A stretch of 64,000 nt of DNA from JACQFZ01 sp041485885 (lineage in GTDB: Bacteria > Pseudomonadota > Gammaproteobacteria > Acidiferrobacterales > Sulfurifustaceae), in NCBI GenBank assembly GCA_041485885.1, contig JBGPKL010000004.1, positions 79,887-143,886 on the forward strand. The letters run 5' to 3'. The translations under genes were made by a program, and so were the position numbers. How positions within the stretch are numbered: the first letter of the stretch is position 1; every line of letters begins with the position of its first letter. Under the pieces are notes generated by a model. It searched no databases, was not told the DNA's origin, and saw only the letters and a list, made by a program, of their open reading frames with translations. Shown piece by piece: positions 40,946-50,110 of this stretch.

Positions 40946-43360
40946 TTGCGCGTGGATCTGACGCATCTGCTCGATACCGCCGGCGACGCGTACAACGGCT
41001 ACGCGTTGCTTCAGCTCGCGCTCGCGGTTCCGACGCTGCTGATGGGTGCCATCATTGTCGTGCGCGAGCGCGGCTCGCATGTCGGCGTCATCTACTTCTT
41101 CGTCACGTTGACGATTGCAATGTGGTACGTGGGGTTCGGCGTGGCTTATCACGCGCCGAGCGCAGTTATTGCCGATGCCTGGATCCGCTTCGGTCACGTC
41201 GGCATTGCCTTCATTCCGACGCTGTCGCTGCAGTTCAGCTTGAATGTGCTCAAGCCGCCCCACCGCTTGCAGCCGCTGCTGGTAGCCGGTTGGTTCGCTT
41301 CTCTGGCGTTCACCGCCGCGATCATCTTCCTCCCGTCCACGATGTTCGGTCCGGTGCGCCAGTATTCCTGGGGCTACTACGGCCACTACACCGTCTACAG
41401 CACGCTGCTGATGCCGTTCCTTGCGCTGTATTTCAGCGTGTTTCTGTACCTGTACTGGCAAGCATCCAAACGGGCGCGCCCGGGAAGTATCGCCGCGCGG
41501 CGCGCCAAGCTTCTTTTGATTGCGTGGAGCATCGGCTCGTTCGGTACGGTCGATTTTGTACCGATGTACGGCTTTGACATGCATCCGTTCGGCTTCATGA
41601 TCGTCATCATCGGCGTGAGTATCACGACCTACGTGACCGCCCGCTATCGGCTGCTCGACATCACGCCCGCGTTTGCGGCGCAGCATATCATCGAGAATAT
41701 GAACGACGGATTGTTCGTGCTCGACAAAGACGGCATTGTGCGAGTCGCGAACAGCACGCTCCTCGGTATGATCGGCATGACGAAAGAGGAATTCATCGGC
41801 AAAGGTATCCCTTACTCGCTGCGCCGCCTGTTGTCGCTGTCGGAGGTGGCCTCGATCGAAGCCAGCGTGCCGATGCAGAACCGCGAGATCGACTTCACCC
41901 GGCGGGACGGTACCGCACTGGTGCTGAGTCTGGGCGTGTCGACCATGCAGGCGGCCGGGGACGAGCACGCGGCCTACGTCGGCGTCGTGCGCGACATCAC
42001 CGAACGGCGACGCGCGGAACAACGCATCCGCTATCTCGCGTATTACGACAATCTGACGAATCTGCCGAACCGTCAGTCCTTCCAAGAGCAGTTGCGCGGC
42101 GGGCTGACCAACGCCGCGCGCCACAAGCGCATGGTGGCGCTGCTGTTTCTCGATCTCGATCATTTCAAGCGTATCAACGACACGCTCGGTCATGCGCTCG
42201 GTGACCGCCTGTTGCAAGCGATCGCCGGGCGACTGGTCGGCTGCGTGCGCAAGGCTCGAGTCGGCGCGAAAGACGCCGAGGGAACCGTGGCGCGTCTCGG
42301 GGGCGATGAGTTCATCGTCGCGCTGCAGGACGTCGAGAAGCTGGAGGACGTTACGCGCGTTGCCGAGCGTCTGCTCGCGGCCGTCTCCGAGCCGATCCGC
42401 ATCGATCAGCACGACATTGCCGTGACGGCGAGCCTCGGTATCAGTCTCTACCCGCAAGACGGCGACGACGCCGAGGCGTTGCTCAAGAACGCCGACGCCG
42501 CCATGTATCAGGCGAAGGACGCGGGCCGCGACAGCTATTTCTTCTACGACCGGACGCAGAACGCCGTGACGTACGATCGGCTGTCGCTCGAGGTGAAGCT
42601 GCGCCGGGCTTTGGAGCAGGGTAACCTTTCGCTGCACTACCAGCCGCAAGTCGCGACGCATACCGGCCGATCGGTGGGCGTCGAGGCGCTGCTGCGTTGG
42701 GACGATCCGGAGCTCGGGTCGATTCCCCCGGAGCGGTTTATTCCGATCGCCGAGGAGAGCGGCCTCATCCTTCCGATCGGCGAGTGGGTATTGCAAGCCG
42801 CGTGCGCGCAGGCACGCGCCTGGCAGGACCTGGGCATGCCATCGATGCGCATGGCGGTGAATCTCTCCAGCCGTCAGTTTCGCGATCGTGATCTAGTCGC
42901 CGTCGTGCGCGACGCGCTCGCCGCGGCGCGACTCGATCCGCGCTACCTCGAGCTCGAATTGACCGAAAGCATGATCATGCAAGACGCGCTGCATACGCGG
43001 CGCACGCTCGAAGCGCTGAAGGAGATGGGGGTGCACTTGTCGATCGATGACTTCGGCACCGGCTATTCATCCCTAAGCTACCTGCGCAGTTTCCCCATCG
43101 ATACGCTGAAGATCGATCGCTCGTTCGTCGCCGATATCTCCGCGGAGCCGGACAACGGCGCCATCGTCGCCGCCATCATCGCCATGGCGCGCAGCCTCAA
43201 GCTCAGCGTTGTCGGCGAAGGTGTCGAGACCGAGGAGCAACGGGCGTTCCTGCAACTCCACGGCTGTACGTTGGCGCAAGGCTTTCTGTTCTGTCATCCC
43301 TTACCCGCCGACGAATTAGAAAGTTGGATGCACGTCCCCTACGCGCATAGCGCAAGTTGA
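40946..43360 (+). CDS. 7TM-PAS-GGDEF-EAL cyclic di-GMP protein
   Basis: 804 residues, an inner-membrane c-di-GMP enzyme. Seen: about seven hydrophobic helices (residues 20-225), a PAS domain (AAQHIIENMNDGLFVLDKDGIVRVAN), a GGDEF domain with intact motif LGGDEFIVAL near residue 450, and an EAL domain with GVEALLRWDDP near 577, followed by NLSSRQFRD, LELTES, IDDFGTGYSSL and GEGVETEEQ, all intact. Both synthesis and hydrolysis of c-di-GMP are possible. The start is TTG (40946) or GTG (40952); no ATG is near. Confidence 0.9.
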   Translation: MRVDLTHLLDTAGDAYNGYALLQLALAVPTLLMGAIIVVRERGSHVGVIYFFVTLTIAMWYVGFGVAYHAPSAVIADAWIRFGHVGIAFIPTLSLQFSLNVLKPPHRLQPLLVAGWFASLAFTAAIIFLPSTMFGPVRQYSWGYYGHYTVYSTLLMPFLALYFSVFLYLYWQASKRARPGSIAARRAKLLLIAWSIGSFGTVDFVPMYGFDMHPFGFMIVIIGVSITTYVTARYRLLDITPAFAAQHIIENMNDGLFVLDKDGIVRVANSTLLGMIGMTKEEFIGKGIPYSLRRLLSLSEVASIEASVPMQNREIDFTRRDGTALVLSLGVSTMQAAGDEHAAYVGVVRDITERRRAEQRIRYLAYYDNLTNLPNRQSFQEQLRGGLTNAARHKRMVALLFLDLDHFKRINDTLGHALGDRLLQAIAGRLVGCVRKARVGAKDAEGTVARLGGDEFIVALQDVEKLEDVTRVAERLLAAVSEPIRIDQHDIAVTASLGISLYPQDGDDAEALLKNADAAMYQAKDAGRDSYFFYDRTQNAVTYDRLSLEVKLRRALEQGNLSLHYQPQVATHTGRSVGVEALLRWDDPELGSIPPERFIPIAEESGLILPIGEWVLQAACAQARAWQDLGMPSMRMAVNLSSRQFRDRDLVAVVRDALAAARLDPRYLELELTESMIMQDALHTRRTLEALKEMGVHLSIDDFGTGYSSLSYLRSFPIDTLKIDRSFVADISAEPDNGAIVAAIIAMARSLKLSVVGEGVETEEQRAFLQLHGCTLAQGFLFCHPLPADELESWMHVPYAHSAS

Positions 43361-43602
43361 CCGCCGCCGCGCGCGTTCATTTGGCCGGCCATTGTTGTTC
43401 GACCCCCTGGACCCGCCGATTTCTGCCGTGGTGCCCTCATCGCGGTTGACTGCAACCGACCCCTACGACGCGACGCCGGAACAGTCCGGGATGGGAGGCC
43501 GAATGGCGACGCCTTTGCGATAACGCGTCAAATGTTCGACGCGGTGCCGTGATTACGGCACGAGACCTTCGTGGCACAAATTCTGCTGTTGTCTAGTCGG
43601 CC

Positions 43603-46600
43603 ATGTCAGCTTCCGCAAAGAAATCCCCAGAGGATGCCATTCCCGGCTATCGCGTTAGCGCGACAGTCTATGAAAGCCGGCGCATCGCGGTTTATCGCGC
43701 CGTGCGCGAGCCGGACGAGCACCCGGTGATTCTGAAAGTCCTGCGTGAGAATGCTCGTGGGCCGGAAGACCTGTCGCGTTATCGACGCGAATACGAAATT
43801 CTCCGTAACCTAACGGCGAAGGGTGCCGTCGCCTTGTGCGACGCCGCGCCGGACGATCGCATGCCGGTCCTGGTGTTCGAGGACTTCGGCGGCGAGTCGT
43901 TGAAGAAGCTTCTGGCATCCCGGACCTTTACGCTCGTCGAGTGCGTTGCGTTAGGCGTCAAGCTCGCCGACGCACTCGCGTCGATTCACGCCGCCGGCGT
44001 GATCCACAAGGACATCAACCCGGCGAACATCGCTTACAACGTCAAAACCTCCGAACTGAAGATCATCGATTTCGGTTTATCGACCGCGTTGGCGCGGGAA
44101 CAGCTTGCGCTCGTCAATCCCGACGTGCTCGAAGGGACGCTCGCCTATATCTCGCCGGAGCAGACCGGACGCATGAACCGCTCGGTCGATTACCGTACCG
44201 ACTTTTACTCCTTCGGCGCGACTCTCTATGAATTGTTGACCGGCCAACTGCCGTTCGAGGACACCGATCCGCTTTCATTAGTCCACGCGCATCTCGCGAA
44301 GGAACCGGCCTCGCCGTCCTCGATCGATGCGACCATTCCCGAGCCCGTGAGCACGGTCGTCATGAAGCTGTTGGCAAAGACTGCCGAAGAACGCTACCAG
44401 AGCGCGTTGGGCGTCAAACGCGACCTGGAAGAATGTCTCAAGCAACTGACCGATATCGGCACCGTCGCCGCTTTTCCGCTCGGACGCTTCGACGCGTCGG
44501 ATCGTCTTCAACCGTCGCAGCGCTTGTACGGCCGCGAAGCCGAGCTTGAAACCCTGCTCGCGGCGTTTGATCGCGCGGCCGGCGGCGGCCGTGAAATCGC
44601 CATGGTCACGGGCTACTCCGGCATCGGCAAAACCTCGCTGGTGCGCGAACTTTACAAACCCATCACCGCGCGCCGCGGCTATTTTATTGCCGGCAAGTTC
44701 GACCAGTTGCAGCGCAACGTGCCGTACCGGGCGATCATCAACGCGTTCCAGGAATTGACCCGACAGCTTCTCGGCGAGAACGAAACGAAACTCGCCGTGT
44801 GGAAGGAGCAACTCCTCAGCGCGCTCGGGAGCAACGGCCAGATCATTGTCGATATCATCCCGGAGATGGAGCTCATCATCGGCGCGCAACCGGCCCTGGT
44901 CGCGCTCGATCCGCAGCAGGAGCGGAACCGATTCAACCTGGCGCTCGCGAACTTCATTCGCGTCTTTTGCAAGCCCGAGCACCCACTGACCGTTTACCTC
45001 GATGATTTGCAGTGGATCGATCCGGCGTCGCTGAAGCTGATGGCGCATCTGATCGGCGATCCTTCGGTGCGACATTTATTTTTTGTCGGCGCCTACCGCG
45101 ACAACGAAGTGAGTGCGGCCCATCCGCTGATGGAAGCCTTGGAGGGGCTGAAGAAGGCCGGGGTTTTAATCCACACGATGACGCTGCATCCGCTTAAGAG
45201 CGAGCACGTGCAACAGATGGTGGCGGATACGCTTTCGATGGAATCGACGCAGGTCGCTTCCTTGGCGGAGCTGATCATCAAAAAAACCGGCGGCAACCCG
45301 TTCTTCACCGAGGAATTCATCAAGTCGTTGTATGCGGATGAGTTGTTGACGTTCGATCGTGCGCATAGTGCCTGGCGCTGGGACGTTCAGAAGATAAACG
45401 CCCAGAACTCGACCGATAACGTCATCGACCTCATGGTCGCGAAGCTAAAGCGCCTGGACCCTGAAACGCAAAAGGTCCTGCAGCTCGCCGCCTGTATCGG
45501 CAATCAATTCGATCTTGCAACCCTCGCGGTCATCTATCAAAAGCCCGCCGCGCAAACGATGGCGGCGCTCACGCAGGCAATCGTAGCGGAGCTGGTGATC
45601 CCAATCGGCACCGCGCTCAGCTGGTCGCACGCTCAGACGAGCGCCGGCGAGTTGCGAGTCGTCAGCCGCTTCGCCCATGACCGCGTTCAGCACGCGGCCT
45701 ACAGCTTGATCCCCGACGCGCAACGGCAAGCGGCACATCTTGAGATCGGACGTCTCTTGTTGCGCGAACTTCCCGAGGGAGATCGGCAGGAGCAGCTTTT
45801 TGAGATCGTCAATCATCTCAACGTCGGCGTCCAACTCATTGGCGAGCGCGCGGAACAGGAGACACTCACCGACCTTAACTTCGAGGCGGGACGTCGAGCG
45901 AGACGTTCGAATGCGTACGATGCGGCGCTCAGCTACTTCCATGTGGCGCTGACGCTCATCGGTGAAAGAGGCTGGGAGCAACGATATGAGTTGACGTTGG
46001 CGTTGCATACGGAAGCGGCGCAGGCGGCGCTGTTGGCGCAGCAATACGCCGAAGTCGAAACCTTGGTCGAGCGCATTTTGCAGCGTGCGCACACGCTCCT
46101 CGATAAGATCGACGCGTACGGCGTGCGGATCGAAGCGCTGATCGCGCAGACCAAGATGCGAGAGGCGGCGACGCTCGGCTTCGCAGTGCTGAAAATGCTC
46201 GGCGTATCTTTCCCGAAACGCTGTAGCCGCCGGCGCATCGCGTTCGAGGCGCTGCGCCTGAAACTGCTGTTCTGGGGTCGTTCGAAAGAGATGCTGTTGA
46301 ATAGTCCGCTCATGCAAGACCCGTATCGCTTGGCGGAGATGCGCATCATCCCGCACGTGCTGACCGCCAGTTACTTCGTGACGCCGCTGCACACCGCGCT
46401 CGTCGCGTTCCGCGCCGTCCGGATTTCCGCGCATTACGGCAACACGCCGTTCTCCGCGTTCGCGTATGCGAGCTATGGCTCGTTCCTGTGCGGCAGCGTG
46501 GGACAGATGGCCGAAGGACGCGAATTCGGGGAGCTGGCGCTCGCGCTGATGGAACGGCTGAACGCGGTCAGCCTCAAATCCAAGGTGATGGGCCTCGTTT

Positions 46601-48588
46601 ATGGCCATATATTCCATTGGACCCAGCATCTGCACTCCGTTCTCGATTCGTTCCACGACGGTTTCCGCGTCGGCATGGAGTCCGGCGACTTGGAGTTCGC
46701 GTCGCACAACGCGGTCAACGGGAACTACTCGACGTTCTATGGCGGGCTGCCGCTGTCCACCGTGGAGTCGTCGGCGAAAAAATATCAGCAAGTCCTGAGC
46801 GGTACCGCGCGCGTCTGGATCGCGATCTGGCGTCAGCTGGCGCTCAACCTGATGGGTAGCGCCGAGGACGTCTATCAGCTTCGCGGCGATGCCTGTAACG
46901 AAGAGGAATTGGTGCCGAAGCTGCAGAAGCAAAAAGAAATGGCGGGACTTCTCGCGTATCACGCGGCGAAAGCGACGCTCGCGTTCGTCTTCGAGCGCAA
47001 TGACGAGGCGCTACGCCACACGGGCGAAGTCAGGAAATACCAGAAGTGGGCGGCGAGCTTGCCCTCGATACCGCCGCGATTCTTTCTCGACGCGTTGATT
47101 CGGCTCGCGGTTTACCCTGGGCTGAGCCCGGACGAGCAAAAGCGGGCGATGGAGATCGTCGACGGCAACCAGCAGAGATTGCGACAGTGGGCGAAGCACG
47201 CTCCCATGAACAATCTACATCGCGTCCACTTGATCGACGCGGAGTGTGCGCGTGTATCGGGCCGGGCGCGAGACGCCGCGGAGCACTACGATCTCGCCAT
47301 CGCGTATGCCAAGAAGTACGAATACTTATATGAAGAAGCCCTCGCCGGCGAGCTGGCGGGCAAGTTTTATCTGGCGCAGGACCGCGTGCAATTCGCCTAC
47401 GGATATCTACGCGAAGCGCGCGATGCCTACACCCGCTGGGGAGCGATCGCGAAGGTGAAGCATCTCGAGCGGCAGCATCCGTTTTTAACCCAAGGCCTGG
47501 GCGGACTCACCGCCGCGAGCGACGCCGGAGGAACCATCATCACCGGCAGCTTCTCGATGGATCTAAAGGCCTTGATGCGTGCCCTGAAGGACATCGGCAG
47601 CGAACAAATCCACAGCCATTTGCTGGAGAAGACCATCACGGTTGCCATGGAAGTTGCCGGCGCCCAAAGCGCGTTGCTGTTCCTGCGCAACGACCGTGAT
47701 GAGCTGTTCCTCGAGGCCGAAGCCCATGTCGGACGAGACAAGCCGGAGATTCTGAAATCCATCCCGCTCGCCGATTGTAAAAACGTCTCAGCGGCCGTCA
47801 TCAACTATGTGAGCCGGACCAAGCAGACCGTGGTCGTGCACGACGCGCAAAAACCGCAGGACGCGGTCCCGAGCTTGGATCAAGAAGCCTACGTTCGTGA
47901 GCGTGGGGTGAAATCGATCCTGTGCATCCCGCTATTGACCGGCCCGAGCGAATCACGGGAGCTGAGCGGGCTGCTGTACCTCGAGAACAACGCCGCGAGC
48001 CACACGTTCGTCGAGCGCGCACAAGAGCCGCTGGAGATCATCTGTCTATCGGCTGCTGGGCGGCTCGAGCTGTCGCGCAAAGCGGTGACCGACCTGCTTA
48101 CGAAGCTCTACAACCACGACTACATGCAAGGGATTCTCCTGAAGGAGATTTCACAGGCCGCCCGCACTAAGCGCAAGCTTTCGTTCATCATGATCGATAT
48201 CGATCACTTCAAGAAGTTCAACGACAACCACGGCCACCAGGCCGGGGACTTGGTGCTTTCGAAGGTCGCGCAACTTATCAAGAGCTGCACCCGCCAGTCG
48301 GACGTGGTGGCGCGCTACGGAGGCGAGGAGATGGCCGTCGTGCTGCCCGATACCGATGACGGCGTCGCCTACGAGGTGGCCGAGCGCATTCGCCGTGCCA
48401 TCGAAGCCGCGGTCGTACCCTTCGAGCAGAAAGAACTCAGAGTCACGGTGAGCATGGGGGTTGCAACCTATGGACCGAGGACCTCGAACACCGGCGCTTT
48501 GGTCAAGGCCGCCGACGCCGCTCTCTATCAATCCAAGCATGACGGCAGAAACCGCGTGACGGTCGCCGGCATCATCCGCGCCGCGTGA
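43603..48588 (+). CDS. Ser/Thr kinase - AAA ATPase - GAF - GGDEF multidomain protein
   Basis: 1661 residues. Seen: protein kinase domain (residues about 10-280) with ATP Lys in HPVILKVL, VIHKDINPANIAY and DFGLST; STAND-like ATPase with Walker A VTGYSGIGKTSLV near 335 and TVYLDDLQWIDPASL; a long TPR-like helical region; GAF domain about residues 1335-1490; GGDEF domain with motif YGGEEMAVVLPDT near 1570. In related trifunctional kinases the C-terminus is a histidine kinase; here it is a diguanylate cyclase with GGEEM. The last M is unusual but the catalytic Glu pair is present. ATG with no clear Shine-Dalgarno. A small gene follows by 19 bp. Confidence 0.9.
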   Translation: MSASAKKSPEDAIPGYRVSATVYESRRIAVYRAVREPDEHPVILKVLRENARGPEDLSRYRREYEILRNLTAKGAVALCDAAPDDRMPVLVFEDFGGESLKKLLASRTFTLVECVALGVKLADALASIHAAGVIHKDINPANIAYNVKTSELKIIDFGLSTALAREQLALVNPDVLEGTLAYISPEQTGRMNRSVDYRTDFYSFGATLYELLTGQLPFEDTDPLSLVHAHLAKEPASPSSIDATIPEPVSTVVMKLLAKTAEERYQSALGVKRDLEECLKQLTDIGTVAAFPLGRFDASDRLQPSQRLYGREAELETLLAAFDRAAGGGREIAMVTGYSGIGKTSLVRELYKPITARRGYFIAGKFDQLQRNVPYRAIINAFQELTRQLLGENETKLAVWKEQLLSALGSNGQIIVDIIPEMELIIGAQPALVALDPQQERNRFNLALANFIRVFCKPEHPLTVYLDDLQWIDPASLKLMAHLIGDPSVRHLFFVGAYRDNEVSAAHPLMEALEGLKKAGVLIHTMTLHPLKSEHVQQMVADTLSMESTQVASLAELIIKKTGGNPFFTEEFIKSLYADELLTFDRAHSAWRWDVQKINAQNSTDNVIDLMVAKLKRLDPETQKVLQLAACIGNQFDLATLAVIYQKPAAQTMAALTQAIVAELVIPIGTALSWSHAQTSAGELRVVSRFAHDRVQHAAYSLIPDAQRQAAHLEIGRLLLRELPEGDRQEQLFEIVNHLNVGVQLIGERAEQETLTDLNFEAGRRARRSNAYDAALSYFHVALTLIGERGWEQRYELTLALHTEAAQAALLAQQYAEVETLVERILQRAHTLLDKIDAYGVRIEALIAQTKMREAATLGFAVLKMLGVSFPKRCSRRRIAFEALRLKLLFWGRSKEMLLNSPLMQDPYRLAEMRIIPHVLTASYFVTPLHTALVAFRAVRISAHYGNTPFSAFAYASYGSFLCGSVGQMAEGREFGELALALMERLNAVSLKSKVMGLVYGHIFHWTQHLHSVLDSFHDGFRVGMESGDLEFASHNAVNGNYSTFYGGLPLSTVESSAKKYQQVLSGTARVWIAIWRQLALNLMGSAEDVYQLRGDACNEEELVPKLQKQKEMAGLLAYHAAKATLAFVFERNDEALRHTGEVRKYQKWAASLPSIPPRFFLDALIRLAVYPGLSPDEQKRAMEIVDGNQQRLRQWAKHAPMNNLHRVHLIDAECARVSGRARDAAEHYDLAIAYAKKYEYLYEEALAGELAGKFYLAQDRVQFAYGYLREARDAYTRWGAIAKVKHLERQHPFLTQGLGGLTAASDAGGTIITGSFSMDLKALMRALKDIGSEQIHSHLLEKTITVAMEVAGAQSALLFLRNDRDELFLEAEAHVGRDKPEILKSIPLADCKNVSAAVINYVSRTKQTVVVHDAQKPQDAVPSLDQEAYVRERGVKSILCIPLLTGPSESRELSGLLYLENNAASHTFVERAQEPLEIICLSAAGRLELSRKAVTDLLTKLYNHDYMQGILLKEISQAARTKRKLSFIMIDIDHFKKFNDNHGHQAGDLVLSKVAQLIKSCTRQSDVVARYGGEEMAVVLPDTDDGVAYEVAERIRRAIEAAVVPFEQKELRVTVSMGVATYGPRTSNTGALVKAADAALYQSKHDGRNRVTVAGIIRAA

Positions 48589-48607
48589 GCCTTTCGGAAT
48601 AACGACG

Positions 48608-48856
48608 GTGGCCGTACAAAAATTCCTGACGACCCAGATGGAGTACAACCAGGCGATGAAGCGCTTCGTCATCCGGGTCAATGTGGACGTCGAGAAAACG
48701 CTCCCGCAAAGCATTCTTGATAGCATGTACAAAGGTTTGCGCGGCCGGGCGCTGAAGCGGGAAATCTACCGCAAGGCGTTTGAAATCGTGAATGCGAAAG
48801 CGGTAACCGGCGAAGCGTTGGAACAGTTTTTCACGATAGACAATAGGGAGGTGTGA
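48608..48856 (+). CDS. Small protein downstream of the kinase-GGDEF gene
   Basis: 82 residues from GTG 48608, 19 bp after the kinase stop. Seen: VQKFLTTQMEYNQAMKRFVIRVNVDVEKTL, then two helices and a final VTGEALEQFFTIDNREV. No known family. Basic and mostly helical after an early strand. Tight spacing suggests co-expression and possibly a partner or regulator of the large kinase. Confidence 0.65.
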   Translation: MAVQKFLTTQMEYNQAMKRFVIRVNVDVEKTLPQSILDSMYKGLRGRALKREIYRKAFEIVNAKAVTGEALEQFFTIDNREV

Positions 48857-48943
48857 GTCGGCCACTCGCTTTCGTATTGCGAACCGGCACCCGGGCAATG
48901 CGGCGGCGACGGCAAAGTCGGAGTCCGATGAATTCTACCCGTT

Positions 48944-49190
48944 TTATCCCACTGCGGCGTGGAGCAGCCCCGCGAGCGCGCAGGCGCCGATGACGGGGAT
49001 CACGCCAATCTTGAAACGCCACAACGCGAGGAATGCGGCGATACCGATCAGCGCGGAAATCCATTCGAACCCAGCGACTACGGTGGGCAGATCGAGCGGC
49101 TGGCCAAACCCCTTCGGCCACAACACATGGTAGGCGAAGAACATCGCGAGGTTCAGGATCACGCCGACGACCGCGCTCGGAATCGAGTAC
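48944..49190 (-). pseudogene. Truncated chrA (chromate transporter) C-terminal copy
   Basis: Encodes the last 80 or so residues of ChrA: AVVGVILNLAMFFAYHVLWP, FGQPLDLPTVVAGFEWISAL, FLALWRFKIGVIPVIGACAL. Nucleotides 49011-49142 match 56280-56413 inside the intact chrA almost exactly. Upstream, where the rest of chrA should be, the sequence becomes unrelated and reaches an IS5-like end (49218). It is a fragment left by duplication and deletion. Confidence 0.85.
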
Positions 49191-49217
49191 GGCGCCGCCG
49201 ACTTGCGCGTGCGCTAG

Positions 49218-49264
49218 CGAAGACCTCTGATTAATTCCGTTCGTCCTGAGCTTGTCGAAGGACG
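49218..49264. repeat. Orphan IS5-like end and CGTCCT...AGGACG palindrome
   Basis: CGAAGACCTCTGATTAATT (49218-49235 region) resembles the ends of the two MITEs. Directly after it, CGTCCTGAGCTTGTCGAAGG and one more base pair form a hairpin repeat (49242-49264) common in many proteobacterial genomes. Confidence 0.6.
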
Positions 49265-49393
49265 ACTGGTAACGTAGCCCTATGCCACTTGCGCCATCGC
49301 GGTTTGAGAATTCAAACGCAAAAAACAATCGGCCCGATCTCGTGCGAGACCGGGCCGATGGCACTGCAAACCGCTGAAGCGATTCGCAACCGA

Positions 49394-49801
49394 TCAGAAG
49401 TACAAAGACTCCGTCGGTTTGCCGTTGACGGATAAGTCGCACTTGTCGGCCGACTTGCCTTTGGCGCTCTGGACGGCGCCCGCGACGATACCAGAGATGC
49501 CGCCGCTTCTTCCGCCGGCCAACACGGAGCCGAAGTAGCAGTCGGCAAACACAGTGAAATCTTTGTATTTGCCGTTCAGTTTTTGCGTCGGCGTATAGGG
49601 CGGGAATTTGCCGCGAAGTACCGGATCGTTGTTGACGGCAATCGTCAGTTCGTGGTGGGTCGGGTCATAGGTACCGCCGAATTCGAGTTTCTGACCCGAG
49701 ACATCAACCGTTTTGGGTTGCGCTGTGATGATCTTGGTGGCGCAGCCGCTTAGGGCAAGAACCGAAAGTGCCGCCGCAATCGCGAGGGTGCGTTGATTCA
49801 C
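49394..49801 (-). CDS. Small lipoprotein of unknown function
   Basis: 135 residues from a GTG start at 49801, supported by AGGAG 10 nt upstream. Signal ends in the lipobox LALSGC. The mature part has FGGTYDPTHHELTIAVNNDP, two further Cys (ADCYFGS, DKCDLS) that may pair, and a Gly-rich GRSGGISGIVAGAVQS segment that recalls a glycine-zipper. No family recognised. The longer ORF to 49909 lacks signal features. Confidence 0.72.
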   Translation of the reverse strand: MNQRTLAIAAALSVLALSGCATKIITAQPKTVDVSGQKLEFGGTYDPTHHELTIAVNNDPVLRGKFPPYTPTQKLNGKYKDFTVFADCYFGSVLAGGRSGGISGIVAGAVQSAKGKSADKCDLSVNGKPTESLYF

Positions 49802-49985
49802 GTTGTGTTTCTCCTGTTCGACGATGAACGAATCGAGCGACTTTCCGAGTATAAAACAAACCCAATTTTTGTTGCGGGACAAACTAGCATTCGATCCGTA
49901 AGCTGTCAATCACGCGAGTCCGCGACCAAGACCTGGAAGTTCGCTTCTCTCTGTCTCTCGCGAGGGAGAGAGAACCTATCATTCG

Positions 49986-50081
49986 CTGATGCTGTTCCGG
50001 TACGGCAAGGTAGTCGATAAATTAACGGGCACCAAGGACGAGGCCGATACCGTGAAGTGGTTGGAGCAGCATCTGCGATGA
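49986..50081 (+). pseudogene. Orphan thioredoxin-module 3' end
   Basis: MLFRYGKVVDKLTGTKDEAD then TVKWLEQHLR, the last strand and helix of a thioredoxin fold, with no upstream CXXC domain. Upstream sequence is a CTCTCGCGAGGGAGAG-type hairpin repeat, so the front was probably removed. It is the first of several thioredoxin-module ends in this array. Confidence 0.7.
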
Positions 50082-50110
50082 TTCTCAGAGAAGTGCAAAG
50101 GAGATAGCCA

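Noticed and set aside
40946..41577. Plus-strand frame from 40618 overlapping the start of the GGDEF/EAL gene
   Set aside because: Arg/Ala-rich shadow; the other frame has transmembrane helices, PAS, GGDEF and EAL motifs.
40880..42796. 638-codon minus-strand ORF opposite the GGDEF/EAL gene
   Set aside because: His/Arg/Asp-rich shadow of a well-supported coding frame.
45445..46962. 505-codon minus-strand ORF opposite the kinase gene
   Set aside because: Shadow composition and no recognisable motif; the plus strand carries the ATPase and helical region.
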